DNA from: Butyrivibrio fibrisolvens 16/4
Lineage (GTDB): Bacteria > Bacillota > Clostridia > Lachnospirales > Lachnospiraceae
Direction: 5' to 3'
NCBI GenBank assembly: GCA_000209815.1
Contig: FP929036.1
Location: 2,136,056-2,200,055 of the forward strand
DNA: 64,000 bases
Program-made: the position numbers and the translations under genes
The notes under the pieces: generated by a model
Databases searched by the model: none
Seen by the model: only the letters and a program-made list of their open reading frames with translations
What the model was told of the DNA's origin: nothing
Part shown: one piece after another, positions 1 through 9,679 of the stretch
How the letters are laid out: each line of letters begins with the position of its first letter
Numbering within the stretch: the first letter of the stretch is position 1

Positions 1-81
1 TGCTTCAACTGTACCAGATGAAATAATTCCTCCCATCATGGAACTGCCCATGTTTCCAGCACCGATAAAACCTATTTTCAT
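1..81 (-). CDS. proC: Pyrroline-5-carboxylate reductase, N-terminal fragment
   Basis: Only the first 27 residues lie in the window; the gene continues past the left edge. They begin MKIGFIGAGNMGSSMMGG, the Rossmann beta-alpha-beta start (GxGxMG, NADPH binding) typical of ProC, which reduces pyrroline-5-carboxylate to proline in the cytoplasm. An AGGAGG site lies 5 bases before the ATG. The related NADP-binding families (F420-dependent oxidoreductase, PanG/DUF2520) share this fold, so the family call rests on the GNMG..M.GG pattern and is good but not certain. Confidence 0.75.
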   Translation of the reverse strand, partial: MKIGFIGAGNMGSSMMGGIISSGTVEA

Positions 82-98
82 GTCTATTCCTCCTAATA

Positions 99-147
99 AA
101 AGAAGCCCTCTAACAACACACTAAGTGTATCATTTTCAGGCTTCTTT
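99..147 (-). terminator. Hairpin between the DUF4349 gene and proC
   Basis: A 9-bp perfect stem (99-107 with 139-147) encloses a second 5-bp stem (118-122 with 124-128). On the minus strand it ends in a TTTTATT tract just before the proC ribosome site. It probably terminates the upstream lipoprotein transcript; an attenuator of proC is the alternative. Confidence 0.5.
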
Positions 148-213
148 GTACATTATTTATAATTAGGACCTGTATATTTTTCAGAGCTTGTCTTTTCCTT
201 TTTATCACTAGAA

Positions 214-1181
214 TCAATATCTAATTTTTATTTTCTGAAGGAGCAGATGTGCTCTTACGTTTCCTTGCAGTTCTTTTTTCTTAGTAATCAAAAGAACTAT
301 AATCAAAATTACAGCTGCAATAATTGCATAAGGCAAAATATAGATTAATGCTACAACTAACCCCTGTAAGAATGCTACAAAGGAATCAAATGAATCTTCA
401 AAAGCTTCTGCAAAACGATTCCAAGCTGTGTCCTTCTTTACCTCAGAATAGGTAACTACCTCATTTACATTTATGGTGACTGTGCAGTAGTCCACCTTGT
501 CATCATATAATCTGAGCTGTGCTGTATAGTTCTCTAAATCATACTGAACATCATTAATTCTGTCCTCTATGGCAAGCAAATCCTCTACAGTTTCTGCCTG
601 AGCCTCCAGCTCCTCTAAACGGGCAAGCTTTGTACGCAAGCTCTTTAGACGTGCCTGAACATCTACATACTGACTGGTAATATCATCTACATTTTCATCA
701 CATGAAGTTACCGAGCCAATGCCACCAAGACTATCCATAAATCCCTGATATTTATTAGCAGGAATTCTTGCAGAATAGCTGGCATATCTTCCACCATATT
801 CAGCATTACCAGAAACAGATGAGCTCTCATAATATCCACCGTTTGCCTGCACCAGCTCACGAATGGCTTTTATGTCTTCATCAAACTTTTTGTCTCGATG
901 CTCATACTTGAGGTGTATACAATTTTTCTTTCCTTGGTATACTCCTCTTCATCAGATTCAATTGGTTCTGATGGTTCCGTTCCAACAGGCTCTTCATAAT
1001 CTTCTAATGAGTTATCTTCCGCATAGAAGCTGCCTAGCTTTGCATCAAAGCCACCTGCATCTGCAACCTTCTCTGCTGCAAAATCTGCAGTACTGCTGGT
1101 TTCTGTGCCGGAACCACAACCAATCAATATAAATGAAGCAGATAATAATAAAGCTAATAATTTTAAAACCTTATTTCTCAT
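214..1181 (-). CDS. DUF4349 family lipoprotein (reading frame split by one base)
   Basis: Two frames join into one protein of about 322 residues. The first part has a signal peptide with lipobox (ILIGC, Cys near residue 22) and an acidic low-complexity stretch, then KIVYTSSMSIET. The second part has a beta-strand region, a coiled coil (LKSLRTKLARLEELEAQAET) and a C-terminal transmembrane helix followed by KKK. This order (lipoprotein, DUF4349 core, coiled coil, membrane helix) is the usual one for DUF4349 proteins, whose function is unknown. The frames break at a five-T run (887-891); six would join them without a stop. Likely membrane-anchored with the main domain outside the cell. Confidence 0.75.
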
Positions 1182-1238
1182 ACTACACCTCCCATTTCCC
1201 CTATATTAAAATGATACATCAAGTCAGGCCTTATTCTC

Positions 1239-1266
1239 AATATCTTTTATATTCTTGCTCCCCCAC
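1239..1266. repeat. 28-bp direct repeat, left copy
   Basis: Exact copy of 2623-2650 in the same orientation (begins AATATCTTTTATATTCTTGC and ends in GCTCCCCCAC). The two copies bracket the CBM-only gene and its terminator. Function unknown. Confidence 0.8.
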
Positions 1267-1370
1267 CCTTACTGAGCTCACTCCTATCCAAAGCGTTATG
1301 CAAAATAATTATTTCACCATTTATTCACAACTGTCCATCTTTTTTTTGCTATTATAGGAGTTGCTCGAGC

Positions 1371-1385
1371 ACGAAAACGTTTAAG
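1371..1385 (+). promoter_or_regulatory. Possible LacI/CcpA-type operator
   Basis: The centre is the palindrome AAACGTTT (1375-1382) inside ACGAAAACGTTTAAG, which resembles a catabolite-repression (cre) or LacI-family site. It sits about 40 bases before the CBM-protein start. Only sequence similarity to the consensus supports it. Confidence 0.3.
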
Positions 1386-1422
1386 TCTATTAACCGACAG
1401 AACAGGAGGTACTAAAGGTACT

Positions 1423-2514
1423 ATGAAGAAATTTATTGCAAGATTATTAAGTGCGTGTCTTATCGCAGGATTATTTTTTACATGCAGTTCAAAATTATAT
1501 GCTGCCGAGACACGAAATCCATATGAACATCTTGGATCAGCAAATGCAGATATGATAGGGGATCATACTACTTTTTCTAATCGTGACCATGTATGGATGT
1601 ATATATTTAATGGTAGCTATCTAGGATATAAGAATGTAGATTTTGGAGATGGTGCAGTTTCAGTAACAATTTGTGCAAGTACTTATAAAACTTCACCTTC
1701 TGCTCTTGATGTAAAACTTGATTCACGTGACAGCGAGCCTATAGGTCGCATAGATTTCGATACACAAGGCTCTTCGAATTTTGTAGAAAACACTTTAGAA
1801 CTTGATGAGCCAATTACTGGAATACATGATGTATATTTTACTTTCCCTGCTTCAGTTCCAAAAAAATACATACAAGTAGATTATTGGTATGCATCAAAAG
1901 CTCCTGAGCCAGAACCTACTAACGACTTAACACTTGAATACACAGTAAACAACTGGGGTTCAGGTTACAATGTAGATTTCAACGTAGTTAACAACACTGA
2001 TGAAGATATCGTAGGCTGGGCTTTAAAGATTTTAAAGTCTGATTGTCCTATCAATTCTAGTTGGAACGTAAATATAAAAGAAGACGGTGATTACTATATA
2101 ATTACTCCATTAGATTGGGATTCAATTGTTCCTGCAAATGGAAGCATCGCGTTTGGAATCAATGGTTCTGGGGAACTTGCTGAAACTATCGAGTATGTTT
2201 TTGAAGAACCTGTAGCTGTTGAGGAAGAGGAACTAGGACTAGATTACAGCATTCAGAAATGGGATTCTGGTTATAATGTAAACTTCACATTAACTAATAA
2301 TTCAAATCAGCAATTGAACGGTTGGACACTTAAGCTTAAGAAGAGCGAGGTCACAATCGATTCTAGCTGGTGCGTAAAAGTTAACGAAGACGGTGATTAC
2401 TATGTACTCACTCCTGAAAATTGGAATGCAATCATTGGTGCTAATGGTAACACCACATTTGGATTCCAGGGATCAGGTGAAATTGGCGATGTTATTGAAT
2501 ATGTTTTCCAGTAA
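1423..2514 (+). CDS. Secreted carbohydrate-binding protein, CBM6-like plus two CBM2-like modules, no catalytic domain
   Basis: A signal peptide (about residues 1-27, ending LYAAE) is followed by a jelly-roll module resembling CBM6 (about 30-165, with VSVTICASTYKTS and ITGIHDVYFTF), a PEPEPT linker and two CBM2-like modules (about 170-260 and 275-363). Each CBM2-like module has WGSGYNV or WDSGYNV, GWALK/GWTLK, SSW and FG.xGSGE. The second closely resembles the CBM2 modules ending the GH10 and GH43 proteins at 33-37 kb. No glycosidase motif or sortase signal is visible. It may coat polysaccharide or support other secreted enzymes. AGGAGG lies at 1404-1409, with a longish 13-base gap to ATG. Confidence 0.8.
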   Translation: MKKFIARLLSACLIAGLFFTCSSKLYAAETRNPYEHLGSANADMIGDHTTFSNRDHVWMYIFNGSYLGYKNVDFGDGAVSVTICASTYKTSPSALDVKLDSRDSEPIGRIDFDTQGSSNFVENTLELDEPITGIHDVYFTFPASVPKKYIQVDYWYASKAPEPEPTNDLTLEYTVNNWGSGYNVDFNVVNNTDEDIVGWALKILKSDCPINSSWNVNIKEDGDYYIITPLDWDSIVPANGSIAFGINGSGELAETIEYVFEEPVAVEEEELGLDYSIQKWDSGYNVNFTLTNNSNQQLNGWTLKLKKSEVTIDSSWCVKVNEDGDYYVLTPENWNAIIGANGNTTFGFQGSGEIGDVIEYVFQ

Positions 2515-2570
2515 AATATGACTTCTTGATTTTCTGAGGAAAATCAAAAACCTATAAATAACAATACTAA

Positions 2571-2618
2571 AAAAGTATCTCCCAAGTTTTTTTGAATCTG
2601 GGAGATACTTTTGTTTTT
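2571..2618 (+). terminator. Strong intrinsic terminator after the CBM gene
   Basis: A 14-bp stem (AAAAGTATCTCCCA with its complement) is followed by TTTTGTTTTT. It is placed 57 bases after the stop codon. Confidence 0.9.
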
Positions 2619-2622
2619 CAAT

Positions 2623-2650
2623 AATATCTTTTATATTCTTGCTCCCCCAC
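2623..2650. repeat. 28-bp direct repeat, right copy
   Basis: Identical to 1239-1266, and placed directly after the terminator of the CBM gene and before the MFS gene. Confidence 0.8.
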
Positions 2651-2729
2651 TAACACTACTTGTATTCAATCTTTTTATCAGATATAATCCAATAAATATC
2701 GTAAATACGAAGCACAAATAGGAGACAAA

Positions 2730-3962
2730 ATGAAATTATTCAGCCAATATAAGGGTTTAAATAGGGCCAACTACATATTATTCATAGGTCGAATCGTCAC
2801 AAATATGGGTGCCATGATTTGGCCTATGCTAACACTTATTCTTAATAAGAAAATTGGGTTCAATGCCACTGAAACTGCGCTTTTTACTATTTGCTCTGGC
2901 ATTTTATTTTTACCTGCAAATCTTTTGGGTGGACATGTGGCTGACAGGTTCAATAAGAAGCGTGTCATTATTTACTGTGACATTGTGTCTATTGTTTTAT
3001 TTGTCATCAGCGGTTTCCTGCCTCTTTCAATATTCTCCATCTGCATACTGTTGGTAGGCGCTTTTTTCCAGACTTTGGAAGGCCCTGCATATCAAGCGTT
3101 GGTTGCTGATATTACACCTGCAGAAAAAAGAGAAAAAGCATTTTCTTTATTATATTTAGGAGCCAATATCGGACTTATCCTCTCGCCTACATTAGCTGGA
3201 TTGCTTTTCAATAATTATCTCTGGCTATGTTTTGTAATTAGCGGATTATCAATTAGTGTTTCTACCGTATTGATTGGACTGTTCGTAAAAGATGAGCAGT
3301 TGGAAGAAGCTCCTGTAGAAGATGTTGAAGAATCTGCAGACGATGACCTAAATATCTGGAGTATCATCAGAAATAGCGGCGCATTAATCGCATTTATTGT
3401 TTCGTTGGCATTTTATCAGGGCGCTTACTCACAGTTTGGATACCTGATGCCTTTAGACATAGCAAAAGCCTTTCCGGAGAAAGGCTCTGTAATTTATGGA
3501 ACTATCACTAGTGTAAACTGCTTCTTAGTAGTTTTGTTTACACCTATTATCACTATGGTATTTGAAAAAGTAGATCTGACAAAAAAGTTTGCTTTTGGCG
3601 TGTTCCTTCAGGTAGTTAGCTTTGCTGCATTCCTATTATCATTTGGCATCATCGCCGGCTACTATGTTTCAATCGCCTTATTTACTTTTGGTGAAATTCT
3701 TACCACCATTATGATGGGCGCATTCCTTGCAGAACGTGTACCTGAAAGCCATAGAGGTCGCATCTTTGGTGTGACAAACTTCGCCGGTGCTTTTATGCAG
3801 GGCATCACACAGTTCGGCAGTGGAAGAATGTTTGACACCTTCGGCCCTGCCTACGCCTGGGCCTTCTCTATTGCAATGACAATGGTCGCTGTCATCGCAG
3901 CACTGATGCTTGTATACTTAGACAAAAAAGAGTTTAGCCAGCTGTATGTTCAGGCTGACTAA
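2730..3962 (+). CDS. MFS transporter (drug/metabolite efflux type)
   Basis: 410 residues with about 12 hydrophobic segments and the major-facilitator signature between helices 2 and 3 (GGHVADRFNKKRVI, about residues 67-80). A charged cytoplasmic loop, EDEQLEEAP...ESADDD in character (about 190-210), separates the two six-helix halves, and an RGRIFG motif lies near helix 10-11. This resembles DHA1-like multidrug or metabolite exporters, but the substrate cannot be told. AGGAGAC precedes the ATG. It is monocistronic and convergent with the AKR gene, 22 bases away, with no clear terminator between them. Confidence 0.85.
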   Translation: MKLFSQYKGLNRANYILFIGRIVTNMGAMIWPMLTLILNKKIGFNATETALFTICSGILFLPANLLGGHVADRFNKKRVIIYCDIVSIVLFVISGFLPLSIFSICILLVGAFFQTLEGPAYQALVADITPAEKREKAFSLLYLGANIGLILSPTLAGLLFNNYLWLCFVISGLSISVSTVLIGLFVKDEQLEEAPVEDVEESADDDLNIWSIIRNSGALIAFIVSLAFYQGAYSQFGYLMPLDIAKAFPEKGSVIYGTITSVNCFLVVLFTPIITMVFEKVDLTKKFAFGVFLQVVSFAAFLLSFGIIAGYYVSIALFTFGEILTTIMMGAFLAERVPESHRGRIFGVTNFAGAFMQGITQFGSGRMFDTFGPAYAWAFSIAMTMVAVIAALMLVYLDKKEFSQLYVQAD

Positions 3963-3984
3963 ACTCATCATCTTACGTATTTGA

Positions 3985-5022
3985 TTACTGCACTTTTCTA
4001 TTTCCTGCAAGAACCTCTTTATAATCCTCCAGGTTCTTTCTTAGAAGTACAGGGATATTAAGTTCATATGGGCAGTGTGTCATGCATTTTCCACATTCAA
4101 TACAGTCGTTGATTTTTTCCATTTCTGCCTGCCAGTGCTCGCTGAGCCATCCAGCGCTAGGTGCTCTTCTAAGCATCAGTATCATTCTGTTGCACTGATT
4201 AATCTGGATACCAACTGTACAAGGCATACAGTAGCCACATCCACGACAGAATTCTCCACTAAGCTCATTCTTCTCATCCGCAATAAACTTAGCTATTTCA
4301 GCATCATATTCTGGTGTATTATCCATATATGATAGCCATTCATCTAGCTCAGATTCCTTTTGTATTCCCCAGATTGGAACTGCTCCATCAAACTGGCTGA
4401 TGAAAGCCATAGCAGCCTTGGAATTTGTAATAAGGCCACCTGCCAGGCCCTTCATCCCAATGAAACCAACATTTTTTTCATTGCAAAGCCTTAGAAGCTC
4501 TATCTCCTTATCTGATGCAAGATAGCTCATAGGGTATTGAACTGTTTCATATAACCCAGACTCGATAAGCTCTTTAGCAACACCAAGCTTATGTGCGGTT
4601 CCAGCAATATGGCGTATCTTTCCCTGGCGCTTAGCCTCTTCCATACACTCATACATTCTAGTTCCATCTCCAGGCTTGTAGCACTGTCCCATCATATGAA
4701 ACTGATAAATATCAATGTAATCAGTTTTAAGATTTGTAAGGGATGTATCCAAATCCTTCCAGAATTCTTCTGGGGTCTTTGCGGTAGTTTTGGTGGCAAT
4801 AATAATATCTTCTCTTTTAACATAGCCTGTTCCAAAAGCTTCCCCCAGCTTTATCTCACTATCACTATATGCTCTGGCTGTATCGAAAAATCGCATACCT
4901 CCATCATAAGCTTTTCTGAGAATCCTTACTGCTTCTTCCACAGAAACTCTTTGGATTGGAAGTGCCCCAAAACCATTCTGTGGAACCTTAATACCTGTGC
5001 GTCCTAATGTGACTTCTTTCAT
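3985..5022 (-). CDS. Aldo/keto reductase with C-terminal 4Fe-4S domain
   Basis: 345 residues. The N-terminal TIM barrel carries the AKR catalytic pattern: Asp-Tyr in FFDTARAYSDSE (about 46-57), Lys in ATKTTAKT and His in YQFHMMG. The C-terminal part has a cysteine cluster CRGCGYCMPC and a ferredoxin-like CIECGKCMTHCP. This is the COG1453 type of predicted NAD(P)H-dependent oxidoreductase found in anaerobes; the iron-sulphur centres may pass electrons to or from the barrel. The substrate is unknown. GGAG lies about 9 bases before the ATG. Confidence 0.88.
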   Translation of the reverse strand: MKEVTLGRTGIKVPQNGFGALPIQRVSVEEAVRILRKAYDGGMRFFDTARAYSDSEIKLGEAFGTGYVKREDIIIATKTTAKTPEEFWKDLDTSLTNLKTDYIDIYQFHMMGQCYKPGDGTRMYECMEEAKRQGKIRHIAGTAHKLGVAKELIESGLYETVQYPMSYLASDKEIELLRLCNEKNVGFIGMKGLAGGLITNSKAAMAFISQFDGAVPIWGIQKESELDEWLSYMDNTPEYDAEIAKFIADEKNELSGEFCRGCGYCMPCTVGIQINQCNRMILMLRRAPSAGWLSEHWQAEMEKINDCIECGKCMTHCPYELNIPVLLRKNLEDYKEVLAGNRKVQ

Positions 5023-5064
5023 ATCTTATACTCCAATTCTCTTCTTTATTATTTTATAAATGTG

Positions 5065-5565
5065 CTACATGAATCTTTCCATAACCTCGGTTGTGTGCAT
5101 AGAAAGAATTCCTGCTCCGAAGGCTTCCATAATCTCTGTGTAGCTATCATCAATAAACATAATTTCATCCATATTAATGCCATCCCGCTCGGCTATCATC
5201 TTCATAATCAGAACTTTTTTGTGTCGACTTTCTGTAGAAATAAGATCACCATGATGCTCAAATACACCTGGGTAGCATTCTCTTAATCGATTATATTTGG
5301 AATTGTACTCAAATGAATTGCTGCATTCTGTAAGCCCATAGACTTTTACCCCATGATTAAAATGCAAATCATCAATCAGGTTTTTCACTCCTCTAGGGGC
5401 CTGGCATTTAATATAGGCATTGTGATTAATATTAAACCTTAGCCAATCCTCAGGACTCTCAAAGCCGACAACACGCTTGCCCTCCTCGTTATACATCTTC
5501 AAACAAAGCAACGTGTTATCTACATCACCAAAAAGAACTTTAATCTTTTTCAATTTCTCTTTCAT
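5065..5565 (-). CDS. HAD-superfamily hydrolase
   Basis: About 166 residues from the ATG that follows AGGAGGACTGGG; an upstream in-frame ATG has no ribosome site. HAD motifs: DVDNT (motif I, nucleophile and general acid Asp), a Thr/Ser in GLTECSNS (motif II), a Lys in the RHKK region (motif III) and FIDDS (motif IV). It is a small cytoplasmic phosphatase-like protein with a short cap. The substrate cannot be inferred, and its neighbours do not help. Confidence 0.75.
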   Translation of the reverse strand: MKEKLKKIKVLFGDVDNTLLCLKMYNEEGKRVVGFESPEDWLRFNINHNAYIKCQAPRGVKNLIDDLHFNHGVKVYGLTECSNSFEYNSKYNRLRECYPGVFEHHGDLISTESRHKKVLIMKMIAERDGINMDEIMFIDDSYTEIMEAFGAGILSMHTTEVMERFM

Positions 5566-5614
5566 CCCAGTCCTCCTATATACCGGCCACATTTTCATTT
5601 TTACAACAACTATG

Positions 5615-6162
5615 TCAACCTAATATCTCATTTATATGTTCAATAATATAAGATTGTGCTTTTTCTGTATATAATGTAGCAATGTAAGGCTTGCCTGATG
5701 TGGATGTTCTTTCTTCAGAAATAATGCCTATAGCATTTCCTTTTTCTGTAGCTCTATTGTTAGTCTTTCCATCAGGCATATCCACAACCATAAGATATCC
5801 ATTTTCTTTTAGATAATCTGATATTACCTTGTAACTAATTTTCTGATAAATATTTGAATCAACTAATTCATTCATTTGCTCAACAAATTTAGTAATTGGT
5901 TTGTCTGCTCTATATAAATAGTCCTTTAATACATCTGTCGGAAATGGTAGCAAATCTTTTTTGAAAATTTCTTTCCAATATTTCCGCCATTCCTTTTAAC
6001 CTCCTCCAAAATCTCTTTTGTAAAATACATGCATCTAATTACATTAGGGTTATTCAAGACAGAATCACTTTCAGCTGGCATATTATTCACTGGATTTTTA
6101 CCATCCGCAATTCGTTGTAAATATAGGATTGCAGTATCTAACTTATTAATATCTATCTCCAT
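5615..6162 (-). CDS. Conserved hypothetical protein coupled to the helicase (frame split)
   Basis: About 182 residues when one base is restored in the T run at 5957-5962. The N-terminal part contains LDTAILYLQRIADGKNPV and NNPNVIRCMYF; the C-terminal part resembles a small winged-helix or alpha-beta domain. I do not recognise the family. The start ATG overlaps the end of the helicase gene by 10 bases behind a GGAGG, so the two are translationally coupled and the product may be a helicase partner. Confidence 0.6.
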
Positions 6163-9100
6163 AATACAACCTCCTGTTCAAGATATTTTTTTAACTCTAA
6201 TATCTTACTCTTAGTAATTATCTCTGAATAATGTAATCCCTCATATGTAGAGTGAATAACTGGAACATTTTCCCTTGTTTTAAGGAGAAGATTTTCCTTA
6301 AGCATCCACTCTAGTATAACTTGTACATTTTCTTCACCTAACTCTTTTAATTTGCCAAAATGTTCAAGCATATGAAGTTTATCATCAAACATTACTTTTG
6401 ATTCAAACCCAATTAAATAATCACATAAAGTTTCTAAGGAATAGAACTTTTTGTCACTAATTTCTTGATTCGCATTTACGATAATATAAATTACTTCATT
6501 TAAGTCAAACCCTTGATAAGCTACTAAATCTGTTTCTAGTTTTTTATCTTAACATATTCAGATGGGAACGTCTTAGCCTGCTTATCAATACAACTTGCGT
6601 AGGTTTTCATCCTCTGAACTGAATGTTGCCTTATATCCCCCTCATCTAGAGAATAGCCCATACCCCTATAATAATACTCCTTAGACATCATTCGATTACA
6701 ACCAGTACCGTCCTTTTTGTAATTAGTACAGCCCAGGAAATATTCATTATTTGCTCGTCTAGCAATCAAATAGCCATCTCTGCATTGATCACATTTTTGG
6801 ATTGCTAGTTTGCCAGCTTTAAGATCATTTGTCATAAAGCCACACACTTCTGGCTCGTTTGTACAAATATATAAAGGCAATCCATATGCAGGTTTATACT
6901 TTAACTGCATTGGATATCCACAAATTGGACAAGCCTTACGATTGGTTTTAGCAACATAGTTTTCATCCCAATTACCATTTAATCGAACACTCTTATAATC
7001 ATGTTTTAATTCGAGTAAAAACTCAGAAGGATTTTGCTCTGGTGCAACAACAAATACTCTATTTTTTGTTCTTGTCATCGCAACATAAAATAATCTTCGT
7101 TCCTCGGCATAATCTATACTATTATCGCCTTTTAGGACAAATGATAAAACAGGATCATCCTCTACCTTTGATGGAAAGCCATATGTTTCATTTTTACCAT
7201 TAATGATTATAACATCATCATATCCCAGTCCTTTTGATGAATGGGCAGTCATAAATGTAATATTTAAATTAGGATATTTTACACTTTTCACCTTGCTGGT
7301 TTTATATTGAAATTCAAATAATCCGGTTCGTTCCAAATTATTTCCATCAAATCCATATCTCCCTAACAGTAAAATAGTGCCAACTTTCTTTCCTTCTTTC
7401 TTTTTATATTTAATTAATTCCTGAATACAAGTCTGAACAGCATATGCTAGAGCATAATTTGAACCACTCCTTCTTTCATTGTTCTTAGCTTTAGCTTTAC
7501 CATCATATGTATATATTAATACTGGGTCTTCAATTGTTTTTGGAGAAATTAATCTCTTTGAAATCTGTGATGTATTCTTCTGAATAAAACCACCAGCTAT
7601 ATCTATTACATCCTGAGAATTACGATAAGTTTTTATTATTTTTAGTTGCTTAGCATATCCCATTTTTTCTGCGAATTTAGTAAACAATGTGATATCTGAG
7701 CCACTAAATGCATAAATAGATTGCCAATCATCACCTACAGCTATGATTTTAGCATCAGTTACATCTGCTAATGCCTTAGTTAAATCAAATCGTTGGCGAG
7801 ATATATCCTGATATTCATCAACAATAATGTATTTAAAATCTAGCTTCTGCTTCATATCCTTAACTTCCTTAAGAATACGAGCAGACTCGTTTATCATGTC
7901 TTCAAAATCAACAGCTTTATTTTCTTTGAGCCATCGTTCATATTCCAAGTAACAATCATTGCATATATCCAAGAAAAGTCTGCTTCTAACATTCTGAGTG
8001 GAATGATACATTCTATTGAATTCATCTGCATTATAACCATTCACCTTAAAGTTTGATATAAAACGACAAATTAGTGTAATAAGTCTTCTTGTATACCTAT
8101 TCTCTTCTCCAGCCACTAATAATTCCATTACCTCTTTATTTGGACGAGGCTTTATAATAAATCCCTGGTCTTCCAACTGTTCCTTAAGATGAATAACTAG
8201 TGGTCTATTATCGTTATACTTTGAAAAAGTATAAATCAACAATGTATTATGCTGGCGGTGTTGTAATATTTTATCGTTTATTTGTTTTTGTATCGTTCAA
8301 TTTCTGCTTCACTATATCTGTCATTTTTTCCATCCTCTGATATTCCGAAATGCTCTATATAAGCTGTTTTTCCATTTTGATGAATTACAAAATCAGGTGT
8401 ATATGGCTTACGAGAATACAAGATGTCATATGGATATAATGGTTCATATTCATAATCTATATTATTTAAATAAAGAAAGTTAGCGATTTCCACTTCTTGA
8501 TGAGAGCGTAGAAATTCATTTTGAATAGTGACTGATTTTTGGTTCTTGCATCAATTACGTTACGCTTAAACTCTTCCAAATCACTTCTCATTGTTGAATA
8601 ATTAGCCTTAGCAATATTATTAAAGAAACCATTAAAATCCTCTCCAACATATGGCGCATCAAAATATGAAGCAAAAAACATAATCAGATTATTTACAACT
8701 GATTCATTTCGCATAATGGAATTTCTAAAATAATCCCTTATTACAAAATAAAGCTTTGTATTATCTACTATATTAAGTTTCTCGTCTGGAGAATTCTTAT
8801 GAATTATTGCATTACCCGTAGAATGAAAGGTTGCAATAGGGCATTGAATACCTAGCTGTCCTTGAATCTTTTCTTTCAACTCATTGACAGCTTTATTAGT
8901 AAAAGATACAACTAGAATTTGTGATGGATTAACACCTTGCTTATCTACTAAATACTTAACCTTAGCAGCTACTGTGGTTGTTTTACCTGCACCAGCGCCA
9001 GCGATTACCAATGTATAGTCTTCATCAGATAAAACCACACGTCTTTGATCATCATCAAGTATTATTGCTTCATCTATTGGTTTTAAAACATTATCGAGAT

Positions 9101-9452
9101 ATTGCTTTTCTGAATCCAAAGAATTAACAATAAACTCCTCATTGTGCTCATCTATAAGCTTATCTATTTCCGAATATGTATGTATCGCTTTATTTACATA
9201 AATAGAATCTTCCGCATTTTTAACACAGAATTGCTCTACCATATTACCTGATTTAATGGCATCAAAAAAATGAATTGTATTCACATAATTATTTATTAAA
9301 GGCACATACTCACGTTTTGAAATATATCGGTTACATTCCAACAAATCACTTAATGCATCATACAATTCATGTAACTTTATTAAATTCTCGTTCTGTGCCA
9401 CCTCTTTCTTATTCTTAATTCCACGTGGCAATAGTTTATCTAGTAGGCTCAA
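6153..9452 (-). CDS. UvrD/Rep-type DNA helicase with nuclease-like insert, zinc ribbons and RQC-like tail (frame split at three sites)
   Basis: Four frames assemble into about 1100 residues if one base is restored in each T run at 8519-8522, 8285-8289 and 6540-6545. SF1 motifs appear in order: Walker A AGAGAGKTTTVA, SFTNKAVNEL (Ia), VDEYQDISRQRF (II), VGDDWQSIYAFSG (III), TYRNSQDV (IV), TAHSSKGLGYDDV (V) and YVAMTRTKNR (VI). Between Ia and II sits an insert with YTPDFVI and TAYIEHFG, like the PD-(D/E)XK-type segment of helicase-IV relatives. After motif VI come two topoisomerase-type C4 zinc ribbons (CPICGY, CDQC) and a winged-helix-like segment reminiscent of RecQ RQC. Start is TTG with GAGGAAG upstream. 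It is probably a repair or defence helicase. Confidence 0.75.
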
Positions 9453-9615
9453 TACTAATACTTCCTCATAAGTTTTCTATTATTTAAAATTATAGCATCA
9501 AACGGCTGACAAAATAACTATTGTCACAAAAATTACAATAACATACAGTTGTGGATTTGTACTTTATAAAATACGCGGAATTATGGGATGTTCGATTGAG
9601 AAGACAGAACAAGCG

Positions 9616-9670
9616 AAAAAAAAGACCTCTCTCGTCGGAAAACGAAAGAGGCAGCTCTCACTGAGAGCTA
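9616..9670 (-). terminator. Terminator of the aminotransferase gene
   Basis: On the minus strand an AGCTCTCA/TGAGAGCT hairpin is followed by GCCTCTTTCGT pairing with ACGAGAGAGG and then eight T residues. This is a strong intrinsic terminator just after the stop codon. Confidence 0.85.
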
Positions 9671-9679
9671 ATTAAGTCC

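Noticed and set aside
1133-1357. Open frame upstream of the CBM gene on the plus strand
   Set aside because: It lies across the lipoprotein signal-peptide gene's start and the 28-bp repeat and has no ribosome site or coding character.
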